Source: Sediminicola sp047612485 (GTDB lineage Bacteria > Bacteroidota > Bacteroidia > Flavobacteriales > Flavobacteriaceae). From it: a stretch of DNA of 64,000 bases. The DNA lies in assembly GCA_047612485.1 (NCBI GenBank), contig JBLGAT010000002.1:1-64000 (forward strand), written 5' to 3'. Within the stretch, counting starts at the first letter, position 1; the number at the start of each line of letters is the position of its first letter. This document shows positions 15,724 through 24,072 of this stretch, one piece after another. The position numbers and the translations under genes are program-made. The notes under the pieces were generated by a model. The model ran no database searches and was not told where the DNA came from. It saw nothing but the letters and a program-made list of their open reading frames with translations.

Positions 15724-16374
15724 TTGAATCTAGTAGAAAACATAGAGTACAATACTGAGCGCTCGCAGCTCATTATTCCCGAGTACGGAAGACATTTCCA
15801 AAAAATGGTGGATCACGCCATATCCATTGAAGACAGGGAGGAACGCAACAAAGTTGCCAAGGCCATCATTAGTGTTATGGGTAATATTCAGCCTCATTTG
15901 AGGGATGTTCCCGACTTTCAACATAAGTTATGGGACCAGTTGTTTATTATGTCCGATTTTAAATTGGACGTAGACTCCCCTTATCCTATCACCAGTAAGG
16001 AGGTCCTTCGGAAAAAGCCAGATCCTTTGGCCTATCCACAGAATTTTCCAAAATATCGCTTTTACGGGAACAATATCAAGAGAATGGTTGATGTTGCCGT
16101 GGAATGGGAAAAGGGAGACATGAGGGATGGTCTGGAATACGCCATAGCCAATCACATGAAAAAATGTTACCTTAATTGGAACAAAGATGTGGTAGACGAT
16201 AGTGCCATTTTCAAACATTTATATGAATTGAGCGATGGACAGATCGATCTAAAAGGCGAAAACCTTACCGAAAGTGGACAATTCCTTAAGAACAGGGTTG
16301 CAAAAACCCCTAGGAGCAGTAGTCCAAAAAAGAACCAAAGAAGCAATACTAACCGCGGTAAAAAGCGATACTAA
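15724..16374 (+). CDS. DUF4290 domain protein
   Basis: 216 aa with a TTG start (MNLVENIEYNTERSQLIIPEYG); no ATG is available upstream or nearby in frame, so the TTG is well supported. The N-terminal 170 residues match DUF4290, a helical family restricted to Bacteroidota. The C-terminal 35 residues are a basic, Ser/Asn/Lys-rich tail suited to nucleic-acid or membrane contact. It ends 14 bp before murA and is likely co-transcribed. Function is unknown. Confidence 0.9.
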   Translation: MNLVENIEYNTERSQLIIPEYGRHFQKMVDHAISIEDREERNKVAKAIISVMGNIQPHLRDVPDFQHKLWDQLFIMSDFKLDVDSPYPITSKEVLRKKPDPLAYPQNFPKYRFYGNNIKRMVDVAVEWEKGDMRDGLEYAIANHMKKCYLNWNKDVVDDSAIFKHLYELSDGQIDLKGENLTESGQFLKNRVAKTPRSSSPKKNQRSNTNRGKKRY

Positions 16375-16388
16375 TATTTTCAACGTAA

Positions 16389-17696
16389 ATGGGAACATTT
16401 AGGATTGAAGGTGGTCACCAACTACACGGTGAAATTACACCACAGGGAGCAAAAAATGAGGCCTTACAAATTCTTTGTGCCGTACTACTGACTTCAGAAA
16501 GAGTTACAATACATAATATTCCGGACATTGTAGATGTCAACAAGCTAATTTCCTTATTGGAGGACTTGGGTGTTAAGATCCAGAAGAAAGGGAAGGGGTC
16601 ATTTACCTTTAAGGCCGATGATGTGAATTTGGATTACCTCCAATCGGATCAGTTCAAGAAGGACGGTAGGGGATTGAGGGGATCCATTATGTTGGTGGGA
16701 CCCTTATTGGCACGTTTCGGAAAAGGATATATCCCAAAACCAGGGGGCGATAAAATTGGTCGTCGTAGATTGGATACCCATTTTGAGGGGTTGATTAAAT
16801 TGGGCGCAAAATTCAGGTACAACAAGGAAGAATTGTTTTACGGAGTAGAGGCTAAAAAATTGAAAGGCACCTATATGCTTCTTGATGAGGCTTCCGTTAC
16901 GGGTACGGCCAACATTCTGATGGCTGCCGTACTTGCAGAAGGGGAAACCACTATTTATAATGCTGCTTGCGAGCCCTATTTACAACAACTGTGCAAGATG
17001 CTCATTAGGATGGGGGCGAAGATCACGGGCGTTGGCTCCAATATGTTGAAAATAGAAGGAGTTGAAAAACTAGGTGGAACGGAGCACACCATGCTTCCCG
17101 ATATGATTGAGATTGGGAGTTGGATAGGACTTGCTGCCATGACACGAAGTGAACTGACCATCAAAAATGTCAGTTGGGACAATTTGGGCCAGATCCCAAC
17201 TGTTTTTAGAAAACTGGGAATAACCTTGGAACGCAAAGGGGATGATATTTATATTCCCGCGCACAAGGACGGTTATGAAATACAGAACTATATAGATGGT
17301 TCCATTTTAACCATAGCAGATGCTCCTTGGCCAGGGCTTACGCCAGATTTACTGAGTATTATTTTGGTAATGGCAACACAGGCCAAAGGTGAGGTTTTGA
17401 TACACCAAAAAATGTTCGAAAGCCGTTTGTTCTTCGTTGATAAACTTATTGATATGGGTGCAAAAATTATCCTCTGCGATCCCCATAGGGCTACCATAAT
17501 TGGCCATGATTTTAAGTCGACCTTAAAGGCTACTACCATGGTGTCCCCAGATATTAGGGCTGGGGTATCTTTGTTGATAGCGGCCTTATCAGCAAAAGGG
17601 ATCTCTACCATCCACAATATTGAACAGATAGATAGGGGTTACGAGAATATAGATGAACGCCTTAGGGCCATAGGCGCTAAGATTGTAAGAGTCTAG
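16389..17696 (+). CDS. murA: UDP-N-acetylglucosamine 1-carboxyvinyltransferase
   Basis: 435 aa, full-length MurA of two inside-out alpha/beta barrels. It transfers enolpyruvate to UDP-GlcNAc, the first committed step of peptidoglycan synthesis. N-terminal GAKNEALQ and Lys22-Asn23 fit the active site. The loop that normally carries catalytic Cys115 reads KPGGDKIGRRRLD here, so Asp121 stands at the Cys position. Asp at this position keeps activity and abolishes covalent fosfomycin attack in known MurA enzymes. The C-terminus ends with the usual RGYENIDERLRAIGA. Confidence 0.97.
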   Translation: MGTFRIEGGHQLHGEITPQGAKNEALQILCAVLLTSERVTIHNIPDIVDVNKLISLLEDLGVKIQKKGKGSFTFKADDVNLDYLQSDQFKKDGRGLRGSIMLVGPLLARFGKGYIPKPGGDKIGRRRLDTHFEGLIKLGAKFRYNKEELFYGVEAKKLKGTYMLLDEASVTGTANILMAAVLAEGETTIYNAACEPYLQQLCKMLIRMGAKITGVGSNMLKIEGVEKLGGTEHTMLPDMIEIGSWIGLAAMTRSELTIKNVSWDNLGQIPTVFRKLGITLERKGDDIYIPAHKDGYEIQNYIDGSILTIADAPWPGLTPDLLSIILVMATQAKGEVLIHQKMFESRLFFVDKLIDMGAKIILCDPHRATIIGHDFKSTLKATTMVSPDIRAGVSLLIAALSAKGISTIHNIEQIDRGYENIDERLRAIGAKIVRV

Positions 17697-17697
17697 T

Positions 17698-18111
17698 TTA
17701 GCAATAGAATATTTCCAAAACACTCCAAACACAAATTAAATTCCATAAAACAGTACGAATCCAATTTCTTTTTTCCAGCCGTTGCAAATCTTCTGGGGAA
17801 AAGGAGTTGGACCCTATTTTTGCGTGAAGTGGTACAAATATGGAAAAGGTAGTGGCCCAAAGGGCAAGCACCATGACAAAACTGCCAACTGAATAAAAGG
17901 ACTGAGTTTCATAGAACTGAAAACCGCTTACAAGAAGCTGCCCCAACATGAGAGGCATAACAATGTAGGTAATTCGAACCGTATATTTTTGGTGCCAGTT
18001 GACCAGATCCGCTGTGGCAAAGTATTTAAAACTCGGATATACCACGAGTTGCACCATCCAAATCAGGACAACCAGTCCTGAATCCAAAAGAAGCCGTAAT
18101 TCTGCGATCAT
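17698..18111 (-). CDS. Four-helix integral membrane protein, hypothetical
   Basis: 137 aa with four hydrophobic segments (about 8-30, 48-68, 77-98 and 118-136). The pattern, with a short charged stretch LQRLEKRNW before the last helix, resembles small DUF-type Bacteroidota inner-membrane proteins. No motif identifies a role. It is convergent with murA, stop codons one base apart. The gene upstream, pirin, ends 23 bp before its start. Confidence 0.75.
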   Translation of the reverse strand: MIAELRLLLDSGLVVLIWMVQLVVYPSFKYFATADLVNWHQKYTVRITYIVMPLMLGQLLVSGFQFYETQSFYSVGSFVMVLALWATTFSIFVPLHAKIGSNSFSPEDLQRLEKRNWIRTVLWNLICVWSVLEIFYC

Positions 18112-18134
18112 GTACTTAGATAATTTGCGGTGGC

Positions 18135-19133
18135 TTATTTTTCAACCAATGTTCCATCTGGATATTGGGCAAACCTTCCTTTTTCCCGATCGTGAACATT
18201 ATCTGAATAGGGCCACGGCCATCCCCCGAATTGAGTCAATTGATATTCTTGCATGGCCTGTTGTATTTCTTGGTCCGTGTTCATTACAAAAGGGCCATAT
18301 TTGGCAACGGGTTCATTTATGGGCCTGCCCTGCAGCATAAGAAAGGAGGCCTTTTTAGTGCCACTCTTTATGGTTACCTCTTGGTCAGATTGCAGATCGA
18401 TCCCGTGATTTGGGGTGATTTTTTCATTACCGATATCACAATGGTCCCCTTCGTAAAAGTAAAGGCTTCTGTGTACTTCCTTATCTGACCTGGGCAATAC
18501 AAACTCAGTATTGGGATCTAAGTGGATGTTCCAAACCGCTACTTCATTTTCTGGATCTGCGGCCCAAGAATTTGGTGCCGGCTTAGGTGCGTTATTACCT
18601 TTAAAGGTCCCTGCTATTACTTTAACTGAAGTTCCATTTTCCTTAACCACGGGTATGTCCTCATGCCACAACATGGCAAAATGGGGATCTACAAATTTAT
18701 TGGCCTTGGGAAGGTTCAGCCAGATCTGGAAAAGTTCCAAAGGGTTTTCTTCCTCTGTTTTAAGTAAAGGGAACATTTCTGAGTGTTGCACCCCTCTCCC
18801 GGCCGTCATCCACTGCACATCTCCCTCTCCAAAGCGTCCTGCCGCCCCTAAAGAGTCAGAGTGGTCACAATACCCTTTGTTGACAATGGTGATGGTTTCA
18901 AACCCTCTATGGGGATGATATGGAAAACCAGGAATGGTCTGTCCATGATACATCCTCCACCCATCTTTAATGGTAAAGTCATTTCCTAAATTTCGGCCCT
19001 CAAGCGATACCGCAGGGCCCATTTCCGCATTGCCTTTAGGGTAATGGTCCAGATGGTACACACAAAATAAAAAGGGATCCTGTGTTTGCCAAGGAAAGCC
19101 CAAGGGATATATGTTTTTAATGGTATCTTTCAT
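18135..19133 (-). CDS. Pirin family protein (bicupin)
   Basis: 332 aa with two cupin domains. The N-terminal cupin holds the metal-ligand motif HPHRGFETITIV and later HSEMFP, giving the His/Glu set typical of pirins; the C-terminal cupin carries LYFYEGDHCDIG. Pirins bind Fe and some act as quercetin dioxygenases. The longer than usual length comes from extra N- and C-terminal segments. No signal peptide, so cytoplasmic. Confidence 0.93.
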   Translation of the reverse strand: MKDTIKNIYPLGFPWQTQDPFLFCVYHLDHYPKGNAEMGPAVSLEGRNLGNDFTIKDGWRMYHGQTIPGFPYHPHRGFETITIVNKGYCDHSDSLGAAGRFGEGDVQWMTAGRGVQHSEMFPLLKTEEENPLELFQIWLNLPKANKFVDPHFAMLWHEDIPVVKENGTSVKVIAGTFKGNNAPKPAPNSWAADPENEVAVWNIHLDPNTEFVLPRSDKEVHRSLYFYEGDHCDIGNEKITPNHGIDLQSDQEVTIKSGTKKASFLMLQGRPINEPVAKYGPFVMNTDQEIQQAMQEYQLTQFGGWPWPYSDNVHDREKGRFAQYPDGTLVEK

Positions 19134-19179
19134 GGTTCAGATATTAATTTGAAACGAAACAAGTATACGTGCCATTCTA

Positions 19180-19623
19180 TTAATGCAAGGCATCATTAAT
19201 TTCTATCCAGTACCCTTCTGGGTCACGTAAATAAATTTGTTGTACCCCGTCGGCCCTTAATGTAATGGCATTTTTGGTTCCGGGCCAATCCTCGTACTCA
19301 ACATGATTGTTATTCAATTTTGCTATTAAAGCCTGCAACTTTTGGGTGGATAGACAAAGGTGCATGGATTTGTTTTTTTTCATAACCACCGTATCTTTTA
19401 AGATGAGGTGCAACTGGGTATTTCCCTGCAGTTGGAACCAACGAAATCCCGGATCATTTGTTGGATGTGGAATTTCATTTAGTTGGAGTACATTGGCATA
19501 AAAGTCACCAGTTTTTTTAAGATCGTTTACAATTAGGGACGAATGGTCAATGGCAAAATCAAAGGATTGTGCCGTGGTGGTGGCAACGCAAAGAAATAGG
19601 ATCAACACAGAAAAATATTTCAT
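19180..19623 (-). CDS. Secreted VOC (glyoxalase/bleomycin-resistance fold) protein
   Basis: 147 aa with a signal peptide (about 1-19, ending TTAQ) before a single VOC domain. HSSLIVNDLKKTGDFYANVL opens the first beta-alpha-beta-beta-beta unit, and YLRDPEGYWIEI closes the second. Metal ligands are plausibly the early His26, a central His and the late Glu, as in glyoxalase-like dioxygenases. An exported VOC protein is less common than cytoplasmic ones. Substrate unknown. Confidence 0.88.
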   Translation of the reverse strand: MKYFSVLILFLCVATTTAQSFDFAIDHSSLIVNDLKKTGDFYANVLQLNEIPHPTNDPGFRWFQLQGNTQLHLILKDTVVMKKNKSMHLCLSTQKLQALIAKLNNNHVEYEDWPGTKNAITLRADGVQQIYLRDPEGYWIEINDALH

Positions 19624-19673
19624 GGAATTCTAAGTTATTTTGAAGATACAAGGTACTTAAAAATAAGGAAATG

Positions 19674-20087
19674 TTATGGCAGTATTTTCTCCATGACCAC
19701 AAAATCAATATGACCTTTTGAATATGTCACCGGTGTCTCGGTAAGCCCAAATTTAAGGTAAAAGTCCGTTTTGTCACGTCTTGCATTGCACCATATTTTT
19801 TTAACACCTATTCTTTGGGCCTCCTGTAGTAAATGCTTCAACATTTGTCTGCCATATCCTTTTCCCTGTTCTGTGGTTTTGGTGGCCAATTTCCGAAACT
19901 GTGCAGAATCATCTTTTATAAACAGGGAAGCTACGGTAACCATTTCTTCATCACGGAACAACCCAAAATGAATCCCATGTTGGTCCTCAGGTAATTTAAT
20001 GTACTCCAACGGTTTGTTGGGCCACATTACATAATGGCGCAATGCCCAAGTGGCCTGAGCAGGGATGGGTTTAATCAGTATTCCCAT
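19674..20087 (-). CDS. GNAT family N-acetyltransferase
   Basis: 137 aa. The acetyl-CoA binding motif TEQGKGYGRQML at about residues 70-81 gives the Q/R-x-x-G-x-G/A signature; KIWCNARRDKTDFYLKFG matches motif B. Substrate unknown. Its start overlaps the end of the lysoplasmalogenase gene by 17 bp, so the two are translationally linked. Confidence 0.9.
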   Translation of the reverse strand: MGILIKPIPAQATWALRHYVMWPNKPLEYIKLPEDQHGIHFGLFRDEEMVTVASLFIKDDSAQFRKLATKTTEQGKGYGRQMLKHLLQEAQRIGVKKIWCNARRDKTDFYLKFGLTETPVTYSKGHIDFVVMEKILP

Positions 20088-20784
20088 TTATATCCTTTAT
20101 TAATCCTCTTATAATTAAGTATTGAGCTGTTGCGTAAGTACCCATCACCAAAAAATTTGAATAGGGAAGGGGTATTAAAAATTTGTTGATTGCCAAAAGA
20201 CTATCTGAAATTATGAAACTTAGCGCGCCAATAAAAACCATAAGAAAACCATTGTCAGATACATTCCCTTTTCGCTTATAGGCCGTAATCACCATGATTA
20301 GAATGGCAAGTATATAGATTGCGACAGGAATTTTTATGTTTCCCAAATGGATATAAAGAACAACATATAATGCAACTCCATAGCTCGAAAGAAGTAATGT
20401 CATTACCCAAAAATCTAATCTAATCTTTGAATTGCTTTGAAGGTAAAAGCAAAATGCATAACAAATATGGGCCAAAAGAAAGGAGCCTAATCCCAAGACA
20501 AAGAAAGCTTCTGATAATTGGTCGAACAAAAGAAAAACATCCCCCATTAGCGAAAACACCAAGGCCAATAGGGTATATAGCGAAAGGGATTGTTTCATTC
20601 CACTTCTATTCTGTAAAAAATAGAATATTAGGGATAGCAGAATCAATGGTTTGCTGACCACCCTGAAAAAAATATAAGAAGTACTGCCAAAATAAATATC
20701 CAAGGCCACCAACAAAAAGAAAAGCAATCCAAATAGTAGATGTTGAAAGGGTGATTTGGTCATGGTCCAATATAATTTACTCAT
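20071..20784 (-). CDS. YhhN-family lysoplasmalogenase-like membrane protein
   Basis: 237 aa with about eight predicted membrane helices, matching YhhN/TMEM86. The Asp residues in GDVFLLFD and ISDSLLAINKF are the conserved acidic pair of the family, which in animals and Legionella hydrolyses the vinyl-ether bond of lysoplasmalogens. It overlaps the upstream gene by 4 bp and the downstream GNAT gene by 17 bp. The start may be eight codons inside (MTKSPF). Whether this bacterium has plasmalogens is not visible here. Confidence 0.88.
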   Translation of the reverse strand: MSKLYWTMTKSPFQHLLFGLLFFLLVALDIYFGSTSYIFFRVVSKPLILLSLIFYFLQNRSGMKQSLSLYTLLALVFSLMGDVFLLFDQLSEAFFVLGLGSFLLAHICYAFCFYLQSNSKIRLDFWVMTLLLSSYGVALYVVLYIHLGNIKIPVAIYILAILIMVITAYKRKGNVSDNGFLMVFIGALSFIISDSLLAINKFLIPLPYSNFLVMGTYATAQYLIIRGLIKDINGNTD

Positions 20785-21437
20785 CTCTGTACCTTTACAT
20801 TTATTTCTTTAAAGGGTTCACCTGTGTTCGGAGGGGTATAGGATATTGCATTGGCGCCAAATTCAATTACCCTTAAGATGGTTTCATCATCTTTACCGCC
20901 TGTGGCAAGAATGGCCACTTTGTCATCGTAATCCCTGATCCGTTGTGCAATTTCGTGTGTTTTTTCGGCACCGGACACGTTAAAAATATCGACTCCAGCT
21001 TCAATTCTACCTTTTATATCGTCCTTTTCTGAAACAATGGTAATGGTCACTGGGTTATCTATTTTTTCCTTTAAGTGTTTGATCAATTCATTAGGGGTCG
21101 GTTTGTTAAGAACCACCCCCAATGCCCCTGGATATTCTGCCTGCATCGCAAGTTCTACAGATCTCTTCCCAGTGGTCAGGCCCCCTCCCACACTGCAAAA
21201 TATTGGTTTGTCAGCGGCAAGGATCAAAGCGTGTGTGATCATTGGCTGTGGGGTAAAGGCGTACACGGCAATGATGGCGTTTGCATTTGTACTACGTATA
21301 ATGGCAACATCGGTTGAGAAAAGAAAGGATTTTAATAACTGTCCAAAAACCCGTATTCCCGAACATTGTTCAATAGACTCGGGTACGGTCACAATATTAT
21401 TTCTGAGCCTACTACCTAAAGATGGGATATATCTCAT
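20781..21437 (-). CDS. Conserved TIM-barrel-like protein, generically called hydrolase
   Basis: 218 aa. Glycine-rich strand-loop motifs (SVGGGLTTGKR near 84, INVSG-type FNVSGAEK near 150, LATGGKDDETI near 175 and ISYTPP near 200) are spaced like the phosphate-binding loops of IMPDH/ThiE-type TIM barrels. Databases commonly label this family 'hydrolase' without firm evidence. It is first in an operon with the lysoplasmalogenase and GNAT genes. Confidence 0.75.
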   Translation of the reverse strand: MRYIPSLGSRLRNNIVTVPESIEQCSGIRVFGQLLKSFLFSTDVAIIRSTNANAIIAVYAFTPQPMITHALILAADKPIFCSVGGGLTTGKRSVELAMQAEYPGALGVVLNKPTPNELIKHLKEKIDNPVTITIVSEKDDIKGRIEAGVDIFNVSGAEKTHEIAQRIRDYDDKVAILATGGKDDETILRVIEFGANAISYTPPNTGEPFKEINVKVQR

Positions 21438-21525
21438 AATTGTTTTCGGAATGAATTGAATAAGATCCCTAATTACCTCATATCTAATGTACTAAATATT
21501 AGCAAGACAATAATTGTCCTATGAC

Positions 21526-22032
21526 TTACTTTTTCACGCCATGGGTAGTGAAGGAAATCCCCTGTTGCCCTGTTGTGGATATCATCACAGCTTCGAATAG
21601 AGGTTCGTGGGTATTTTTATTTACGGCCCATTCAATGGTGAAATTGGCACCAGCCCCTCCATGGTTGTCATCTTGGTCTATTACAATATGAATAGTTTCG
21701 AGGGGTCTTATGACAACAGGTTTTTCAAAATAGGTCCTAATTAATTTCCCCTGAGTATCATAATAATCGGTACGCAGGATATAAATAGAATCCTTGGAAC
21801 TGATGTTGCGCATACTGGCCGTTGCCGTTAAATTGTGGGTGCCCATTTGGCTCCGATCATAGATCTCGGAATAGATGGATAAATAAGAACTCCCGTAAAC
21901 AAGACTATCTTTTGGATTGAGGTCTACCGTTCTACTTTCCCAGTTTATAGGATTCATATGACTTACTTCCTTAGATTCTTCACATCCAAAAGTGATCGAA
22001 ATAAAGAACAGGAATAGGCATATGGACTTCAT
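21526..22032 (-). CDS. DUF3124 lipoprotein
   Basis: 168 aa with a lipoprotein signal ending at Cys17 (SITFGC). The mature part matches DUF3124: YGSSYLSIYSEIY, then HNLTATASMRNIS, YFEKPVVIRPLETIHIVID and GGAGANFTIEW. It looks like a beta-sandwich and is probably anchored in the envelope facing the periplasm. Function is unknown. Confidence 0.88.
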   Translation of the reverse strand: MKSICLFLFFISITFGCEESKEVSHMNPINWESRTVDLNPKDSLVYGSSYLSIYSEIYDRSQMGTHNLTATASMRNISSKDSIYILRTDYYDTQGKLIRTYFEKPVVIRPLETIHIVIDQDDNHGGAGANFTIEWAVNKNTHEPLFEAVMISTTGQQGISFTTHGVKK

Positions 22033-22117
22033 ATTTTCTAGTTTGGTTTTAATGTATCAAATAATTATTTAAGCAGACTTCTAAAAAAAGCTGGCACCAC
22101 CTACCTAGAATTTTATA

Positions 22118-23545
22118 TTAGTTTTTTCCAATCGGCGGTGGTCCTGCAGGTACAATGGCTTCATAGACCTCGTTACCTTTTCTCTCTTTGTACTCTGCCT
22201 TTACCTTCTCTACCAATTTTGGGTTCTCAAAAAGGTCTACCATTGTCATTCCCATCGCTTTTGCGGCATAGGCCATTCCTTTATGACCAATACTCATCCC
22301 GCCACAAGCTACGACCGCCCAAGAATGCCATGGGGTATCCTTTGGGGCCGTGGTCACGCCCAAATTGATGTTGGCCACATTCCAGCTTACGTCCCCTACA
22401 TCTGTAGAACCTCCACCTGGGTTTTCTCTGGTTTCTTCCAAAGGATAGATATTACTGTCCATCCCTACTTCTGCCTTTCCGGTCCCTTCTTGAATTTTTT
22501 TGCCAAAAGCGGTCTCTTCCGCTGTGTAGGAAATAGGACCCAAAAGCTCCAAATTCTTCTGCATGATTTCCCCACCGGATCTGTTGACCAAAGTTTCGTA
22601 AATGCCTGAAATCAACGATATTTTATAATCCACATTGGCCATGATAGCAGCACCTTCCGCCATTTTTTGAACCCTTTCGTAAACGGGCATCATACCACTG
22701 CGCTTACTATCGCGTACCCTTACCCATAATCGTGAATAATCGGGCACCACATTGACCACCTGACCGCCATCTTGAATGTGGTAATGGATACGCACCGTAG
22801 GTTTAATATGTTCCCTATAGTAGTTGATCCCATTGGTATACAATTCCAAGGCATCGGAGGCGCTACGGCCATTCCATGGATCCATGGAGGCATGTGCCGC
22901 TTGGCCAAAAAATTCAACCTTAAAGTCTACCAATGCCAAAGAGCTTTGCACGTCTGCCTTGGTATCGGCACTTGGATGCCAACTAATATTTACATCCACT
23001 CCATCCCAAATACCTTCACGCACCATCCAAATCTTTCCAAAAAACTTTTCTTCGGATGGTGTCCCCATAAACTTTATGGTTCCTTTTAATTTTCCTTGTT
23101 CGATAAGCTCCTTTGCGGCTATTGCCGACCCCAGACTGGCCGCACCAAATAGGTTGTGGCCGCATCCATGTCCGGCAGCCCCTTCGTTCAGGGGGTCTTT
23201 GGTAGGTTGTGCCTTTTGGGATATTCCCGGTAGGGCATCAAACTCCCCCAAGACACTAATGACTGGACTTCCACTGCCGTATGTTGCTACAAAGGCTGTT
23301 GGCATTCCGGCAACGCCGCGTTCAACGGCAAACCCATTTTTTTCGGCATAATCAGCCAATATTTTAGAGGATTGCTGTTCCTCAAAAGCTGTTTCCGCCA
23401 ATGCCCAAATAGAATCGCTGATCTTGGTCAAAGCTTCCTCGTGGCGTTCTACAGAAGCTATGATAGCTTTCTTGTTACTGTTCATTTTTTGCGAGCATAC
23501 CGATGCGGTTACCATTAGTACCACTAAAAACATTATTTTTTTCAT
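22118..23545 (-). CDS. M20-family amidohydrolase (AbgB-like), exported
   Basis: 475 aa from ATG 23545, giving a signal peptide (MKKIMFLVVLMVTASVC) that may be lipidated at Cys17. The M20D layout is seen: GEFDALPGIS (metal Asp region), GHGCGHNLFG, the catalytic SEEKFFGK, and a lid dimerisation domain (about 205-320). The late GSTDVGDVSWNVAN and HSWAVVACGG match p-aminobenzoyl-glutamate hydrolase subunit B-like proteins. It probably cleaves an amide of an amino acid conjugate. An upstream in-frame ATG at 23581 lacks a signal-peptide structure and is not preferred. Confidence 0.92.
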   Translation of the reverse strand: MKKIMFLVVLMVTASVCSQKMNSNKKAIIASVERHEEALTKISDSIWALAETAFEEQQSSKILADYAEKNGFAVERGVAGMPTAFVATYGSGSPVISVLGEFDALPGISQKAQPTKDPLNEGAAGHGCGHNLFGAASLGSAIAAKELIEQGKLKGTIKFMGTPSEEKFFGKIWMVREGIWDGVDVNISWHPSADTKADVQSSLALVDFKVEFFGQAAHASMDPWNGRSASDALELYTNGINYYREHIKPTVRIHYHIQDGGQVVNVVPDYSRLWVRVRDSKRSGMMPVYERVQKMAEGAAIMANVDYKISLISGIYETLVNRSGGEIMQKNLELLGPISYTAEETAFGKKIQEGTGKAEVGMDSNIYPLEETRENPGGGSTDVGDVSWNVANINLGVTTAPKDTPWHSWAVVACGGMSIGHKGMAYAAKAMGMTMVDLFENPKLVEKVKAEYKERKGNEVYEAIVPAGPPPIGKN

Positions 23546-23558
23546 GTGTTGGGTTGAT

Positions 23559-23978
23559 TTATGTATTGTATTTTTTATCAAAATGCGTAAAGGAAGTCGA
23601 AATCACTTCTGTCAGAATATCCATGTCAATATCTGATAATTTTTTAATATAGAGGCAGGATTTTCCTGTTTTGTGCGGTCCCAACTTCTTCAATAGTTCT
23701 TGGTACCCATCAAATCCGTCTATTATATAAAGGGTGAGATTTTGTTTCCTTGGAGAAAATCCAGTGATTAGTATATCCCCCTCTCGGCCCGAATCGTATT
23801 TATAATGATAACTACCAAATCCCACAATACTATCTCCCCACATAACAGCAGGTTTTCCAGTGATTTCTTTCATCTTTTCAAGTATCGTAAAAGAATCGTT
23901 CCGTTTGATTTCATTGTCAATACTATTTAAAAATTCGATAACTGATGAATTTGTGGGTTTGGTTTTGTTTTCAGACAT
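23559..23978 (-). CDS. DUF1801 domain protein
   Basis: 139 aa. Matches the DUF1801 (YdhG-like) fold: VMWGDSIVGFGSYHYKY, FSPRKQNLTLYII and KTGKSCLYIKKLSDID are the family hallmarks. These are small cytoplasmic beta-alpha proteins of unknown function. Monocistronic or co-transcribed with the M20 gene, 13 bp from its start. Confidence 0.9.
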   Translation of the reverse strand: MSENKTKPTNSSVIEFLNSIDNEIKRNDSFTILEKMKEITGKPAVMWGDSIVGFGSYHYKYDSGREGDILITGFSPRKQNLTLYIIDGFDGYQELLKKLGPHKTGKSCLYIKKLSDIDMDILTEVISTSFTHFDKKYNT

Positions 23979-24072
23979 AGTGCTAACCTTTCCTAAATAT
24001 AACGATAATGCAAGAACGGAAAAAATAAAAGAGTTATGCTACAAATCTGAATTAAGGTCTGTTATGGATATT

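Noticed and set aside
22824..23351. 175-aa open frame on the + strand opposite the M20 amidohydrolase gene
   Set aside because: Antisense shadow; low-complexity translation without motifs.
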